Source of the DNA: Alphaproteobacteria bacterium
Lineage (GTDB): Bacteria; Pseudomonadota; Alphaproteobacteria; Micropepsales; Micropepsaceae
Assembly (NCBI GenBank): GCA_019247845.1
Contig: JAFBAL010000042.1
Location: 1-64,000, forward strand
Direction: 5' to 3'
DNA: 64,000 nt
Part shown: piece by piece, positions 11,086 through 21,643 of the stretch
How positions within the stretch are numbered: position 1 is the first letter of the stretch
Layout of the letters: every line of letters starts with the position of its first letter
Made by a program: the position numbers and the translations under genes
The notes under the pieces: model-generated
What the model was told of the DNA's origin: nothing
Seen by the model: the letters and a program-made list of their open reading frames with translations, nothing else
The model's database searches: none

Positions 11086-11984
11086 GCCTCCGTCTGGCAT
11101 TCATGGGCACGCCGGATTTCGCGGTGCCCACGCTCGCCGAGCTGATCGCGCAGGGCCACGACGTCCCTTGCGTCTATTCCCAGCCTCCCCGTCCCAAGGG
11201 CCGCGGCTATGAGACGGAAGCCTCGCCGGTGCACAAATTCGCGGCATCGGCGGGCATCGACGTACGCACGCCGCCGTCGCTGAAAGGTGCCGAGGCGCAA
11301 GCGGAGTTCGCGGCGCTGAACCTCGATGCCGCGGTCGTCGTCGCTTACGGGCTGCTGCTGCCGAAGCCCGTATTGGATGCGCCGCGGCTGGGCTGCTTCA
11401 ACCTGCATGCCTCGCTCCTGCCGCGGTGGCGCGGTGCCGCGCCGATCCAGCGCGCGATCATGGCCGGCGACGACGAGACCGGCGCCATGGTCATGCGCAT
11501 GGAGGAGGGCCTCGACACCGGCCCCGTGCTGCTGGGCGAGCGTGTCGCCGTCGGACGCAAGACCTATGGCGAGCTGCACGACGCGCTTTCCCGCCTCGGC
11601 GCCGCCCTGATGGCGCGCGCGCTTTCGGCGCTGGAGCGCGGCGGCATCGTGGAGCAGCCGCAGCCCGAAGAGGGCGTCACCTATGCGAAGAAGATCTCCA
11701 AGGACGAAGCGCGCATCGACTGGACGAAAAGCGCGCGCGAGATCGACTGCCTGATCCGCGGCCTGTCGCCGTTTCCCGGTGCCTGGACGAGCGCGAACGG
11801 CGAGCGGCTGAAGCTGCTCGATTGCGAGCCGGTCTCGGGCCACGGAGCGCCGGGCACGGTGCAGGGCGGCGTCGTGTTCTGCGGCGACGGCGCGCTGCGC
11901 CTGAAGCGGTTGCAGCGCGCGGGAAAGGCGGCGATGGCGGCACGGGATGCGCTGCGCGGCTTCGCCCCGGCGCGGTTCGACTGA
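11082..11984 (+). CDS. fmt: methionyl-tRNA formyltransferase
   Basis: [47 protein letters not shown] overlap with def. Confidence 0.95.
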   Translation: MSLRLAFMGTPDFAVPTLAELIAQGHDVPCVYSQPPRPKGRGYETEASPVHKFAASAGIDVRTPPSLKGAEAQAEFAALNLDAAVVVAYGLLLPKPVLDAPRLGCFNLHASLLPRWRGAAPIQRAIMAGDDETGAMVMRMEEGLDTGPVLLGERVAVGRKTYGELHDALSRLGAALMARALSALERGGIVEQPQPEEGVTYAKKISKDEARIDWTKSAREIDCLIRGLSPFPGAWTSANGERLKLLDCEPVSGHGAPGTVQGGVVFCGDGALRLKRLQRAGKAAMAARDALRGFAPARFD

Positions 11985-12718
11985 TGCGCTATCGCCTGAC
12001 GGTCGAATACGACGGCGGGCCCTTCGTCGGCTGGCAGCGTCAGGACAACGGGCCGTCGGTCCAGGGCGCGCTGGAAGACGCCATCTTCAAGCTCTCGGGC
12101 GAGACCGTCACCGTCACCGGCGCGGGCCGCACCGATGCGGGCGTGCACGCGCTGGGGCAGGTGGCGCATTTCGATCTCGTCAAGGCATTCGCGCCCGACA
12201 AGGTGCGCGACGCGCTGAACCACCACCTGAAGCCCCGGCCTGCCGTGGTTCTCGGCGCGGCCATCGCGGATGGCGGGTTCCATGCGCGGTTCTCGGCCAC
12301 AGGACGCCACTATCTCTATCGCATCCTCTGCCGCCGTCCGCCGCCGGCGCTCGAGACCGGGCATGTGTGGCACGTCGTGCGCGATCTCGATGCCGAGGCG
12401 ATGCACGCGGCGGCCCAGGCTCTGGTCGGTCAACACGACTTCACCACCTTTCGCGCGGCGGAGTGCCAGGCGAAGTCGCCGGTCAAGACGCTGGACCGCC
12501 TCGACGTCGCGCGCGTCGGCGAAGAGGTGCATGTGAATGCGTCGGCACGCTCGTTCCTGCATCACCAGGTGCGCTCCATCGTCGGAAGCCTGAAGCTGGT
12601 CGGCGAAGGCAAATGGCGCGCGCGCGACATGAAGGCCGCGCTCGACGCGCGCGATCGCCGCGAATGCGGTCCCGTGGCGCCGCCCGACGGGCTCTATCTC
12701 GTGCGCGTCGATTACTGA
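11984..12718 (+). CDS. truA: tRNA pseudouridine(38-40) synthase
   Basis: [38 protein letters not shown]. Confidence 0.95.
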   Translation: MRYRLTVEYDGGPFVGWQRQDNGPSVQGALEDAIFKLSGETVTVTGAGRTDAGVHALGQVAHFDLVKAFAPDKVRDALNHHLKPRPAVVLGAAIADGGFHARFSATGRHYLYRILCRRPPPALETGHVWHVVRDLDAEAMHAAAQALVGQHDFTTFRAAECQAKSPVKTLDRLDVARVGEEVHVNASARSFLHHQVRSIVGSLKLVGEGKWRARDMKAALDARDRRECGPVAPPDGLYLVRVDY

Positions 12719-13533
12719 AGATCGACCAGCTCGACCGCGTCCGGCTTGATGCCCAGGAAGATCTCGCCGACGCGCGCGAACCGTTCCGCCGCGTCCGTCG
12801 CGAGGAATGCGTGGCCGGGCGGCGCCGTGCCGCCGCGCAGCAATCCGTCGTCGGCGAGACGCTTGGCGACGGTTCGCGCCGCGATCTCGGCGCTGTCGAC
12901 CAGCGCCACGCCGGGGCCCGCGATCTTGCCGATGGTGCCTTTGAGCGCGGGATAATGCGTGCAGCCCAGGACCAGCGCCTCGGGCTTTTGCGCGAGCACG
13001 GGGTCGAGATAGCGATGCGCGACCAGCTCTGCGATGACGCCGTCGATCAGGCCTTCCTCGGCCAGCGGCACGAACAGCGGGCAGGCCTGGCTCATCACCT
13101 CGACGTCCGGGGCGCGCGCCTGGATGGCGCGGGGATAGGCGCCGGCTTTCACCGTGCCTTCGGTCGCGATCACCGCGATGGGCCCTTTGGGCGATGCGGC
13201 CAGCGCCGCATCGGCGCCGGGCCCGATCACGTCGACCACCGGCAGCGGTGCGAAGGCCTTCTCCAGCGCGGGCAGCGCCACGCCCGACGCGGTATTGCAG
13301 GCGACCACCAGCAGCTTGATGCCGCGCCGGACCAGATGACCCGCCGCCTGCACCGCATAGCGCGACACCGTGTCGGCGCTCTTGGTGCCGTAAGGAAGGC
13401 GCGCGGTGTCGCCCAGATAGACGAAGCGCTCGTTGGGTAGCCGCGCCATCAGCGCGCGCATGACGGTCAGCCCGCCCATGCCGGAATCGAAGATGCCGAT
13501 GGGCGCGTCTTCCTTGCCGAAAGAGCCGCTCAT
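12712..13533 (-). CDS. murI: glutamate racemase
   Basis: [43 protein letters not shown]. Confidence 0.95.
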   Translation of the reverse strand: MSGSFGKEDAPIGIFDSGMGGLTVMRALMARLPNERFVYLGDTARLPYGTKSADTVSRYAVQAAGHLVRRGIKLLVVACNTASGVALPALEKAFAPLPVVDVIGPGADAALAASPKGPIAVIATEGTVKAGAYPRAIQARAPDVEVMSQACPLFVPLAEEGLIDGVIAELVAHRYLDPVLAQKPEALVLGCTHYPALKGTIGKIAGPGVALVDSAEIAARTVAKRLADDGLLRGGTAPPGHAFLATDAAERFARVGEIFLGIKPDAVELVDLQ

Positions 13534-14672
13534 CGGGCGAAATAGCGCGTCAGGATCGCGAGATAGATGTCGCTCAGGCGCGCGATCTCCTCGACGGGCA
13601 CGCATTCGTCGATCTTGTGCATCGTGCCGCCGGGAAGGCCCAGCTCGGCGACGGGGCAGTGGTCCTTGATGAAGCGCGCATCCGAGGTGCCGCCGGTGGT
13701 CGAGAATTCCGGACGGCTGCCCGCCGTCTCCTCGACCGCGCGCGCGACGAGTTCGGTGAAAGCGCCGGGCTCGGTCAGAAAGGCCTGGCCGCCGATCGTG
13801 AATCGGATGTCGATGCCGCAGCCCGTGCGGCGCGCGATCGCATCGGCTTCGCTCCGGATCCGGCGTTGAAGTCCGTCGGGCGTCTGCTCGGTGTTGAAGC
13901 GGATGTTGAAGGTCGCGCGCGCCTCGGCCGGGATGACGTTGCTCGCCGGATTGCCGACGTCGAACGTGGTGAAGGACAGGGTCGAGGCCTCGAAATGCGC
14001 ATTGCCATTGTCGATTATAATCGACGACAACCTTTCCGCCAGCGCCGCCAGGGCGGGGATCGGGTTGCGCGCCTTGTGCGGATAGCCGACATGGCCCTGC
14101 ACGCCGCGCGCGGTCGCATATCCGGTCAGCGAGCCGCGCCGCCCGATCTTCAGCGTGTCGCCGGCGCGCGCGGTCGCGGTGGGCTCGCCGACGATGCAGT
14201 GGTCGAGCGCCTCGCCCTGGGCTTTCAGCCAGTCCAGCATCTTGGGCGTGCCGTTGATGGCGGGTCCTTCCTCGTCGCCGGTGATCAGCAGGCTGATCGC
14301 GCCCGCTTTCGGCTTGCCGTGGCGCGCCGCCGCGGCGACGAAGGCCGCGATGGACGATTTCATGTCCGCGGCGCCGCGGCCATAAAGCACGCCGTCGCGG
14401 ATCTCCGCGGCAAAGGGATCGTGGCGCCAATGCGCCGCGTCGCCCGGCGGCACCACGTCGGTATGCCCGGCAAAGCAGAAATTCGGGCAGCCGCTCCCCA
14501 GCCTCGCGTAGAGATTGTCGACCGGCGCCGTGCCGTCCTGCTCGAAGCGCAAGGGAAAGCAGTCGAAGCCGAGCGCCTCCAGCGCGGCGCGCAGATGGCC
14601 GAGCGCGCCCTCGTCCTTCGGCGTCACCGACGGGCAGCGGATGAGGCGTCTGGCGAGTTCCACCGGGTCCAT
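13530..14672 (-). CDS. dapE: succinyl-diaminopimelate desuccinylase
   Basis: LARRLIRCPSVTPKDEGAL, FCFAGHTDVVPPGD, YGRGAADMKSSIAAFVAA; 4-bp overlap with murI. Confidence 0.95.
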   Translation of the reverse strand: MDPVELARRLIRCPSVTPKDEGALGHLRAALEALGFDCFPLRFEQDGTAPVDNLYARLGSGCPNFCFAGHTDVVPPGDAAHWRHDPFAAEIRDGVLYGRGAADMKSSIAAFVAAAARHGKPKAGAISLLITGDEEGPAINGTPKMLDWLKAQGEALDHCIVGEPTATARAGDTLKIGRRGSLTGYATARGVQGHVGYPHKARNPIPALAALAERLSSIIIDNGNAHFEASTLSFTTFDVGNPASNVIPAEARATFNIRFNTEQTPDGLQRRIRSEADAIARRTGCGIDIRFTIGGQAFLTEPGAFTELVARAVEETAGSRPEFSTTGGTSDARFIKDHCPVAELGLPGGTMHKIDECVPVEEIARLSDIYLAILTRYFAR

Positions 14673-14717
14673 GGGCGATTTATACAGGAGCGGGCGGGAA
14701 TTGAAGGAGAATTGCAA

Positions 14718-15587
14718 ATGGCGGGACGTCTGGAAGGGAAGGTCGCGGTCATCACCGGGGCGGCGAGCGGCATCGGCCGCGGCACGGTCGACCTGTTCGT
14801 GGCGGAAGGCGCCAAGGTCGTCGCCGCCGACATCCAGGACGACAAGGGCGCGCGCCTCGAAGAGGATCACAAAGGCAAGGCGCGCTATGTGCGCTGCGAC
14901 GTCTCCTCCGAAGCGGACATCGAAGCCGCGGTCGCGGCGGCGTCCAAGCATTTCGGCCGCCTCGATGTCCTGTTCAACAATGCCGGCACCGGGGGCGCGC
15001 GCGACATGGCCGATGCCGTGACGGCGGAAGGTTTCGATTCGGTGATGCACCTGCATGTGCGCGCGGCGCTGCTCGGCATGAAATACGCCGTCCCCGTCAT
15101 GCGGGCGCAGGGCGGCGGCTCGATTCTGTCGACGGCGTCGGTCGCGGGACTGCGCTCCGGCTATGGGCCTGTCCTCTATTCCATTGCCAAGGCCGCGATC
15201 GTCCACATGACGCATGTGACGGCGGCGCAGCTGGGGCAAGCGAACATCCGCGTCAACTGCATCTGCCCGGGCCTGATCGCGACCAACATCTTCGCCAATG
15301 CCTTCGGTATCCCCAGCCAGCTCGCCGAGACGCGGCTGGGCGCCATCGCGGAAGCCTCGAAGAACAACCAGCCCATCCCGCGCGGCGGCCTGCCGCGCGA
15401 CATCGCAGAAGCCGCGCTCTACCTGGCGAGCGACGGGTCGAGCTTCGTCACCGGCCATGCGCTGGTCGTCGACGGCGGGCTCACGCTCGGCCCCAACGGC
15501 GCCGACCAGATGGCGGCATTCGCTCCGATCATCCAGGCGCTCGGCGTCGATGCCGAGACGCTCGCGCAGATGATGGCGCCGCGCTAA
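14718..15587 (+). CDS. SDR family oxidoreductase
   Basis: KVAVITGAASGIGRGTV, NNAGTGG, YSIAKAAIVHMT. Confidence 0.9.
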   Translation: MAGRLEGKVAVITGAASGIGRGTVDLFVAEGAKVVAADIQDDKGARLEEDHKGKARYVRCDVSSEADIEAAVAAASKHFGRLDVLFNNAGTGGARDMADAVTAEGFDSVMHLHVRAALLGMKYAVPVMRAQGGGSILSTASVAGLRSGYGPVLYSIAKAAIVHMTHVTAAQLGQANIRVNCICPGLIATNIFANAFGIPSQLAETRLGAIAEASKNNQPIPRGGLPRDIAEAALYLASDGSSFVTGHALVVDGGLTLGPNGADQMAAFAPIIQALGVDAETLAQMMAPR

Positions 15588-15615
15588 GGTTGCGGCGCTC
15601 TTGGGGAGGGACATC

Positions 15616-16035
15616 ATGGGCAAGATCAATCTCGGCCGCGTCGTCATCGGCGGCATCGTGGCGGGCATCGTCATCAACTTCGGAGAATTTCTGCTCAACG
15701 GCGTGCTGCTGGCCGACCAATGGACCGAGCTGATGAAATCCATCGACCGGCCGGTGCTCGACGGCACCCATGTCGGCTACTTCATGGCGCTCGGCTTCGT
15801 ACAGGGCATCGTCGCGGTCTGGACCTATGCCGCGATCCGGCCGCGCTTCGGCGAAGGCCCGATGACGGCGATCGGAGCAGCGCTTCTCACCTGGCTCACC
15901 ACCGTGGTGCTTGCCGATCTGGTGCCGACCGTCATGGGCGTGTTCGAGCTCTCGATGGTGCTGATGATGATGGGCGTCGGCCTGATCGAGATGACGCTCG
16001 GGACCTTGGCGGGGGCTTACCTCTACAAGGAATGA
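15616..16035 (+). CDS. hypothetical integral membrane protein
   Basis: Multiple hydrophobic helices (VVIGGIVAGIVINFGEFLLNGV...). Confidence 0.75.
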   Translation: MGKINLGRVVIGGIVAGIVINFGEFLLNGVLLADQWTELMKSIDRPVLDGTHVGYFMALGFVQGIVAVWTYAAIRPRFGEGPMTAIGAALLTWLTTVVLADLVPTVMGVFELSMVLMMMGVGLIEMTLGTLAGAYLYKE

Positions 16036-16848
16036 TCAGTCGCGCAGCAGCTCGTTGATCGAGGTCTTGGCGCGGGTACGCTCGTCGACGCGCTTGACGA
16101 TGACCGCGCAGGACAGCGCCGGGCGCCCCTCGCCTTGGGGAAGGCTGCCCGGCACGACGACGGAATAGGGCGGCACGCGGCCCTGGAATATCTCGCCGCT
16201 GGCGCGGTCGACGATGCGCGTCGAGGCGGTGAGAAACACGCCCATCGACAGCACCGAGCCTTCGCCGACGACGACGCCCTCGGCGACCTCGCTGCGCGCG
16301 CCGATGAAGCAATTGTCCTCGACGATGGTGGGCGAGGCCTGCAGCGGCTCGAGCACGCCGCCGATGCCCACGCCGCCCGACAGGTGGCAGTCGCGGCCGA
16401 TCTGCGCGCAGGAGCCGACGGTCGACCAGCCGTCGACCATCGTGTTCTCGCCCACATGGGCGCCGACATTGACGAAGGACGGCATCAGCACCACGCCCTT
16501 GGCGATGAAGGCCGAACGCCTGACGATCGAGCCCGGCACGGCGCGGAAGCCGGCGGCGCGGAACTCCTTTTCGCTCCAGTCGGCGAATTTCGAATCGACT
16601 TTGTCCCACCAATTGCCGGGATGGCCCTCGATCAGTTTCATGTCGCTCAGCCGGAACGACAGCAGCACGGCCTTCTTCAGCCATTGGTGCACGTGCCATT
16701 CGCCGCCGATCTTCTCGGCGACGCGCGCGCGCCCGGCGTCGAGGTCGGCCAATGCGGCCTCGACCGCGTCGCGCGCCTCGCCCTTGGTCGAAGCGTTCAG
16801 CGCGTCGCGATTGTCCCAGGCGGCTTCGATGGTTTGGGCGAGGCTCAC
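16036..16848 (-). CDS. dapD: 2,3,4,5-tetrahydropyridine-2,6-dicarboxylate N-succinyltransferase
   Basis: Left-handed beta-helix hexapeptides ([52 protein letters not shown]). Confidence 0.95.
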   Translation of the reverse strand: MSLAQTIEAAWDNRDALNASTKGEARDAVEAALADLDAGRARVAEKIGGEWHVHQWLKKAVLLSFRLSDMKLIEGHPGNWWDKVDSKFADWSEKEFRAAGFRAVPGSIVRRSAFIAKGVVLMPSFVNVGAHVGENTMVDGWSTVGSCAQIGRDCHLSGGVGIGGVLEPLQASPTIVEDNCFIGARSEVAEGVVVGEGSVLSMGVFLTASTRIVDRASGEIFQGRVPPYSVVVPGSLPQGEGRPALSCAVIVKRVDERTRAKTSINELLRD

Positions 16849-17525
16849 GTGCGGATGTCCTTCAGGAAACGGGCGAGGTCGCTGGTCGTATAGTCGATAT
16901 GGCGCTTTTCCGCGACGGGATGCTCCGGCCCCTGGCGCGACCACGCCGAGCCGTTGTCGATCCATACCGTCGTCATGCCCAGCGCGTGCGCCGGAACCAG
17001 GTTGCGCGCCAGGTCCTCGAACATCGCGGCGCGCCTGGGCGCGATGGCGGCCTTGGCCACGACCGCGTCGTAGGCGGCCGGGTCCGGCTTGGGGCAGAAG
17101 TCCGTGGTGCGGATGTCGAAGACCTCGTCGGCAATGTCGGAAAGGCCCAGCCGCTCCAGCACGCGCCCCGCATAATTGCGGCAGCCGTTGGTGAAGACGA
17201 ACTTGCGCCCCGGCAGCGCCGTGATGGCGTCGTTCAATCCGGGATCCGGTGTCAGCACGGAAAGGTCGATGTCGTGCACCTCGGCCAGATAGGGCTCGGG
17301 ATCGACGTCGTGCAGCTTCATCAGCCCGTTCAGGGTCGTGCCGTGGTCGCGGTAATAGGCCTTCTGCAGCCGCCCGGCGTCGACGGGATCGAGCTTCAGC
17401 TCGCGCGCCACATAGGCCGCCATGCGCGCGTCGATCTGCGCGAACAGGTCGCTCGCCGCAGGGTAAAGGGTGTTGTCGAGGTCGAAGATCCACGACTCGA
17501 CGTGACGGAAATCGGGCGCCTGCAT
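16845..17525 (-). CDS. HAD-type pyrimidine 5'-nucleotidase
   Basis: [43 protein letters not shown]. Confidence 0.88.
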   Translation of the reverse strand: MQAPDFRHVESWIFDLDNTLYPAASDLFAQIDARMAAYVARELKLDPVDAGRLQKAYYRDHGTTLNGLMKLHDVDPEPYLAEVHDIDLSVLTPDPGLNDAITALPGRKFVFTNGCRNYAGRVLERLGLSDIADEVFDIRTTDFCPKPDPAAYDAVVAKAAIAPRRAAMFEDLARNLVPAHALGMTTVWIDNGSAWSRQGPEHPVAEKRHIDYTTSDLARFLKDIRT

Positions 17526-17621
17526 GCGGCCCAAGATGGACGCCGGTCGCGACGGGCGCAAGATTTCCTCAACCATAACCATTAAGCACGACTTAAAGCC
17601 GCGCGCCGCATCATCGCGGCC

Positions 17622-18866
17622 ATGACCGGCAGAATCGCCCGCGACACCGCTGCGCCGCGCCCCGAAGAGGCTTTGCGCCTGCTCGAGGAGCGCACGCGCG
17701 CCGCCCAGGACGAGCTGGCCGGCCGCACCGATGCGGGGGACGACGTCCTCGACTATCTGGCGCGCCAAGGCCAGCCCGCGACGCGGCGCGCGGTGGCGGC
17801 GAACCTGGCCGCGCCGGCGCACACCAACCGGCATCTGGCCGAGGACGGCGACGACGACGTCCGTGCCGAGCTGGCCCGCAAGATCGCGCGGCTGATGCCC
17901 GGCCTCTCGGCGCGCGAAGCGGCGCATGTCCAGAAGCTCACCGTCGAGACCCTGGAGCGGCTCGCCGCCGACCAGGTGCCGCGCATCCGCGCCATCCTGG
18001 CCGACGAGATCAAGCACCTGGACTGCGTGCCGAAGCACGTCGTGCAGAAGCTGGCGCGCGACTGTGAGGCCATCGTCGCGGTGCCGATCCTGGAATATTC
18101 GCCGCTGCTCTCCGACGCCGACCTGATGGAGATCATCGCCGAGGGCAAGGTGCACCAGGTGCTGACCGCGGTCGCCAAGCGCAGGCCCTTGAGCGCCGGG
18201 ATCTCCGACGCGGTCGTCTCCTCGCTCGACATCCCGGCGGTGTCCGCGCTGCTCGCCAATCCCGACGCCGCGATCCGCGAGCGCACCCTGGATGCCATCA
18301 TCGACCAGGCCGAGCGCATCAGCGTGTGGCAGAACGCGCTCGCCATGCGCGCCGACCTGTCGCGCCGCGCGGTCAAGCGGCTGTGCTCCTTCGTCTCGAC
18401 CGAGCTGATCGAGCAGCTGGGACGGCTCCACGAGCTCGACGACGAGACCAAGCAGCATTTGAACCGGCAGGTGCGCGCCCGCGCCGACGAGGGCGAGATC
18501 GCGCCGGTCGCGGGCAATGCCGCCGCCGACGAGGTCGAGGCCGCGGCGAAGGCCGGCCGCCTGGACGAGACCTTCGTCGAGGCCGCCGCCGAGGCCGGCA
18601 AGCGCGAGACCATCATCCTGTCGCTGGCCAGGCTGGCGCGGGTGAGCGACCAGACCGTCCGGCGCATGCTGATGACGCGTTCGGCCAAGCCGGTCACCGC
18701 GCTGGTGTGGCGCGCCGGCCTGTCGATGCGCGCCGCGTTCAAGATCCAGCGCTTCGTGATGAAGCTGCCGACGGACGAGCTTCTGCCGGCGCGCAATGGG
18801 GTACGTTTCCCCTTGCGCGAGGAAGAGATGCGCTGGCATCTGGGCTATTTCGGAATCACCGAATAG
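17622..18866 (+). CDS. DUF2336-domain protein
   Basis: HEAT-like helical repeats with DUF2336-type composition (RRAVAANLAAPAHTNRHLAEDGDDDVRAELARKIARLMPGL). Confidence 0.75.
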   Translation: MTGRIARDTAAPRPEEALRLLEERTRAAQDELAGRTDAGDDVLDYLARQGQPATRRAVAANLAAPAHTNRHLAEDGDDDVRAELARKIARLMPGLSAREAAHVQKLTVETLERLAADQVPRIRAILADEIKHLDCVPKHVVQKLARDCEAIVAVPILEYSPLLSDADLMEIIAEGKVHQVLTAVAKRRPLSAGISDAVVSSLDIPAVSALLANPDAAIRERTLDAIIDQAERISVWQNALAMRADLSRRAVKRLCSFVSTELIEQLGRLHELDDETKQHLNRQVRARADEGEIAPVAGNAAADEVEAAAKAGRLDETFVEAAAEAGKRETIILSLARLARVSDQTVRRMLMTRSAKPVTALVWRAGLSMRAAFKIQRFVMKLPTDELLPARNGVRFPLREEEMRWHLGYFGITE

Positions 18867-18885
18867 TGCAGGCATCCTCGCTGTC

Positions 18886-18907
18886 GCGGCCCGCGAATGC
18901 GGGCCGC
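18886..18907. terminator. hairpin downstream of the DUF2336 gene, possible terminator
   Basis: Perfect 9-bp inverted repeat GCGGCCCGC-GAAT-GCGGGCCGC 20 nt after the stop; no T tract. Confidence 0.35.
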
Positions 18908-19081
18908 CCAGCTCGGTTCTGCACCGTGCTTGGCGTGTCGGAAGACTCATCTGCAATGTCGAGATCGTGACGGACGGCACCTGGGTGGCCCGCCCGTCTA
19001 CGCTTCGCTTCGACGCGGCAGGCGAGCGTCACTCGGGACGCCGGAGCTTCAGCGGAGGCGGCATTCGCGGGCCATGACATC

Positions 19082-20080
19082 TCAGCGCTTCGGCATCACG
19101 ACGAGCCCATGCTCGCTGACATGCGCGGTGAAGCCGCTCAGGCCTTTGACATTGGTTTCCGCGAAGCCGCTCTCGACCAACCCGCGCTTCTTGCAGTCCT
19201 GGCGGCCCTGGATTTCGAACTCGACATTGGTGGTGCAGAATTTTTCCTTGCCATAGGCGATCGGCACGCCGCCGGGCGTCTGCGCCAGGATGTAGATCTT
19301 GTCGGTCGAAAGCGCTTCCGACCATGCGCGCGCGCAGCCGCCGGGCGCGATCTTCCACCAGCCCCGCGCCACCCAGGCGTTCTGCTTCTTCTCGGCGAGC
19401 GCGACCCAGATGGCTTTCGCGGTGTCGTCGCAGACCGAATAGCCCGACGGCGCGCTGGTCTTGAGCGCCTCCGTCTCCAGCGCGTCGAACAGGTCCGAGG
19501 GCGAAGCGTCTGCTTTCATGTTCAGGCGCTTCTTGAACGCCGCCAGCGCCGCATCGGCCGCCTTGTCGGGCTTTGCATCGACGGCGCCGAGCTTGGCGCC
19601 CTGGTCTTTCAGCAGGCGCTTCAATCCCGCTTGCGTCGCGTCCTTCATCGAGGCCTGCGCCGGCATGTCGTCGAAGGTCATCGACCACGACTTGGCGCGA
19701 TGCGTGTCGACGCCCGCGAACGGCAGGTCGAAGGTGTCGTCCGCGGGACAGCGACGCGCCGCCACCGGCACCTTGAGCGCGAAGTCGGCATCCTTGACGC
19801 AAAGCGCCTGGCCGCCGCCCCAGGCGCGCTGCATGCCGCCATGGCCGAGCGAGGTGCGCGCATAGACGAAATAGCCGTGCGCGGTGAGCTTGTCGCGAAT
19901 CGCGACCTGGCAGGTGCCGGGCACGATGCGCGTCCAGCCCTGCGTCACGGCGTCGACGCCCTGCATGTAGCCGGTCGCGGCATAGAGCACGTAAGAGGTG
20001 CGGTTGCAGAGCTTGAGCTGCGCTTGCGCGCCGGTCGCGCCAAAGAGCACGCAAACCAGCAATGCCGCGAGCAGTCTCAT
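19082..20080 (-). CDS. exported protein with two DUF1036-like domains
   Basis: Signal peptide [35 protein letters not shown]...[10 protein letters not shown] is echoed by [15 protein letters not shown]...[10 protein letters not shown]. Confidence 0.75.
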   Translation of the reverse strand: MRLLAALLVCVLFGATGAQAQLKLCNRTSYVLYAATGYMQGVDAVTQGWTRIVPGTCQVAIRDKLTAHGYFVYARTSLGHGGMQRAWGGGQALCVKDADFALKVPVAARRCPADDTFDLPFAGVDTHRAKSWSMTFDDMPAQASMKDATQAGLKRLLKDQGAKLGAVDAKPDKAADAALAAFKKRLNMKADASPSDLFDALETEALKTSAPSGYSVCDDTAKAIWVALAEKKQNAWVARGWWKIAPGGCARAWSEALSTDKIYILAQTPGGVPIAYGKEKFCTTNVEFEIQGRQDCKKRGLVESGFAETNVKGLSGFTAHVSEHGLVVMPKR

Positions 20081-21003
20081 TCTCTGGTGATCAGGGTTCC
20101 GGCGCCGTGCTCGGTGAAGAGCTCGAGCAGCACCACATGGGGGATGCGTCCGTCGAGGATGACCGCGGCCTTGACGCCGGCCTCGACCGCCTCGATCGCG
20201 GTCTCGATCTTGGGGATCATGCCGCCGCGGATCGTGCCGCTGCGGATGAGCTCGCGGCAGTCGGCGACCGAGAGCTTGGGGATCAGCTTGCGGTCCTGGT
20301 CCAGCACGCCCTCGACGTCGGTGAGCAGGATCAGGCGCTCGGCCTGCATCGCGCTCGCCACCGCCCCCGATACCGTGTCGGCATTGATGTTGAAGGTCTC
20401 GCCCTTGGGGCCCACGCCGACCGGCGCGATGACCGGGATCAGGTCGGATTCCATGATGCGGCGCAGCACCTCGGGATTGATCTTGTCGGGCTCGCCGACG
20501 AAGCCCAGGTCGACCTTCCTGCTCTCGAGCGTCTGCGGATCGATCTTCATGCGCTCGAGCTTCTTGGCGAGGATGAGATTGCCGTCCTTGCCCGAGATGC
20601 CCACCGCGCGGCCGCCCGCCGCGTTGATGCCGCTGACGATCTGCTTGTTGATCGAGCCGGTGAGCACCATCTCGACGATGTCGATCGCCGCCTGATCGGT
20701 GACGCGCAAGCCGTCGATAAAGGTGGATTCGATCGACAGGCGCTTGAGCATGTCGCCGATCTGCGGGCCGCCGCCATGCACGACCACCGGCTCGATGCCC
20801 GTCTGCTTCATCAGCACGATGTCCTGCGCGAAGTCCTCGGTCACGCCTTCGACCATGGCGTTGCCGCCGTACTTCACCACCACCGTCTTGGCGTCGTAAT
20901 GCAGGATATAGGGCAACGCCTCGACAAGGACGCGCGCGGTCGAGCGCCAGCGCGCCATGATGCGCAGGTTGCGGTCCTGTGAGATGTCGTCCTGCAGAGC
21001 CAT
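20077..21003 (-). CDS. argB: acetylglutamate kinase
   Basis: [43 protein letters not shown]. Confidence 0.95.
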   Translation of the reverse strand: MALQDDISQDRNLRIMARWRSTARVLVEALPYILHYDAKTVVVKYGGNAMVEGVTEDFAQDIVLMKQTGIEPVVVHGGGPQIGDMLKRLSIESTFIDGLRVTDQAAIDIVEMVLTGSINKQIVSGINAAGGRAVGISGKDGNLILAKKLERMKIDPQTLESRKVDLGFVGEPDKINPEVLRRIMESDLIPVIAPVGVGPKGETFNINADTVSGAVASAMQAERLILLTDVEGVLDQDRKLIPKLSVADCRELIRSGTIRGGMIPKIETAIEAVEAGVKAAVILDGRIPHVVLLELFTEHGAGTLITRE

Positions 21004-21028
21004 GGCGGGCCTTATAGCGCAAAGGCCC

Positions 21029-21640
21029 TCAAGCGGCCAGCGCGGCTATGTGCTCCTTGAGCGTGTCCAGCCCCAACGCGTCGCGCGAGGAGGTTGCGAA
21101 GATTTCAGGATAGGCCGCGGTGTGGCGCCGCGCCACCTCGGCGAGCGCCGCTTCGGCCTCGATGCGCTGCGCTTTCGACAGCTGGTCGATCTTTGTCAGG
21201 GTCAGCACATAGGACACCGCCGCCTGGTCGAGCAGCTTCATCGCCTGGTTGTCGGTGTCCATCGCGCCGCGCCGCGCATCGATCAACAGGATCACGCGCT
21301 TCAAGGCGGCGCGGCCGCGCAGATAGGCGAAGATCAGCGACTGCCATTCGTCGGCCAGGCTCTTCGACGCCTTCGCATAGCCGTAACCGGGAAGATCGGC
21401 GAGCACGATGCGCTTTCCCAGATCGAAGAAGTTGATCTGGCGCGTGCGGCCGGGCGTATGCGACACGCGCGCCAGTGTCTTGCGCCCGGTCAGCGCGTTG
21501 ATCAGGCTCGACTTGCCCGCGTTCGAGCGGCCGACGAACGCCACCTCGGGCAGCGTCGCGGGCGGCAGGTTCTCCACCTCCGTCGCGCCCCAGATGAAGT
21601 CGCAACTGCCTGCGAACAGCTTGCGCGCGGCGTCGTCCAC
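21029..21640 (-). CDS. engB: ribosome biogenesis GTP-binding protein EngB/YsxC
   Basis: [54 protein letters not shown]. Confidence 0.95.
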   Translation of the reverse strand: MDDAARKLFAGSCDFIWGATEVENLPPATLPEVAFVGRSNAGKSSLINALTGRKTLARVSHTPGRTRQINFFDLGKRIVLADLPGYGYAKASKSLADEWQSLIFAYLRGRAALKRVILLIDARRGAMDTDNQAMKLLDQAAVSYVLTLTKIDQLSKAQRIEAEAALAEVARRHTAAYPEIFATSSRDALGLDTLKEHIAALAA

Positions 21641-21643
21641 GCG

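Noticed and set aside
18867-19081. Short ORFs in the DUF2336/DUF1036 intergenic region
   Set aside because: No start context or family motifs; looks like intergenic repeat-derived sequence with a hairpin
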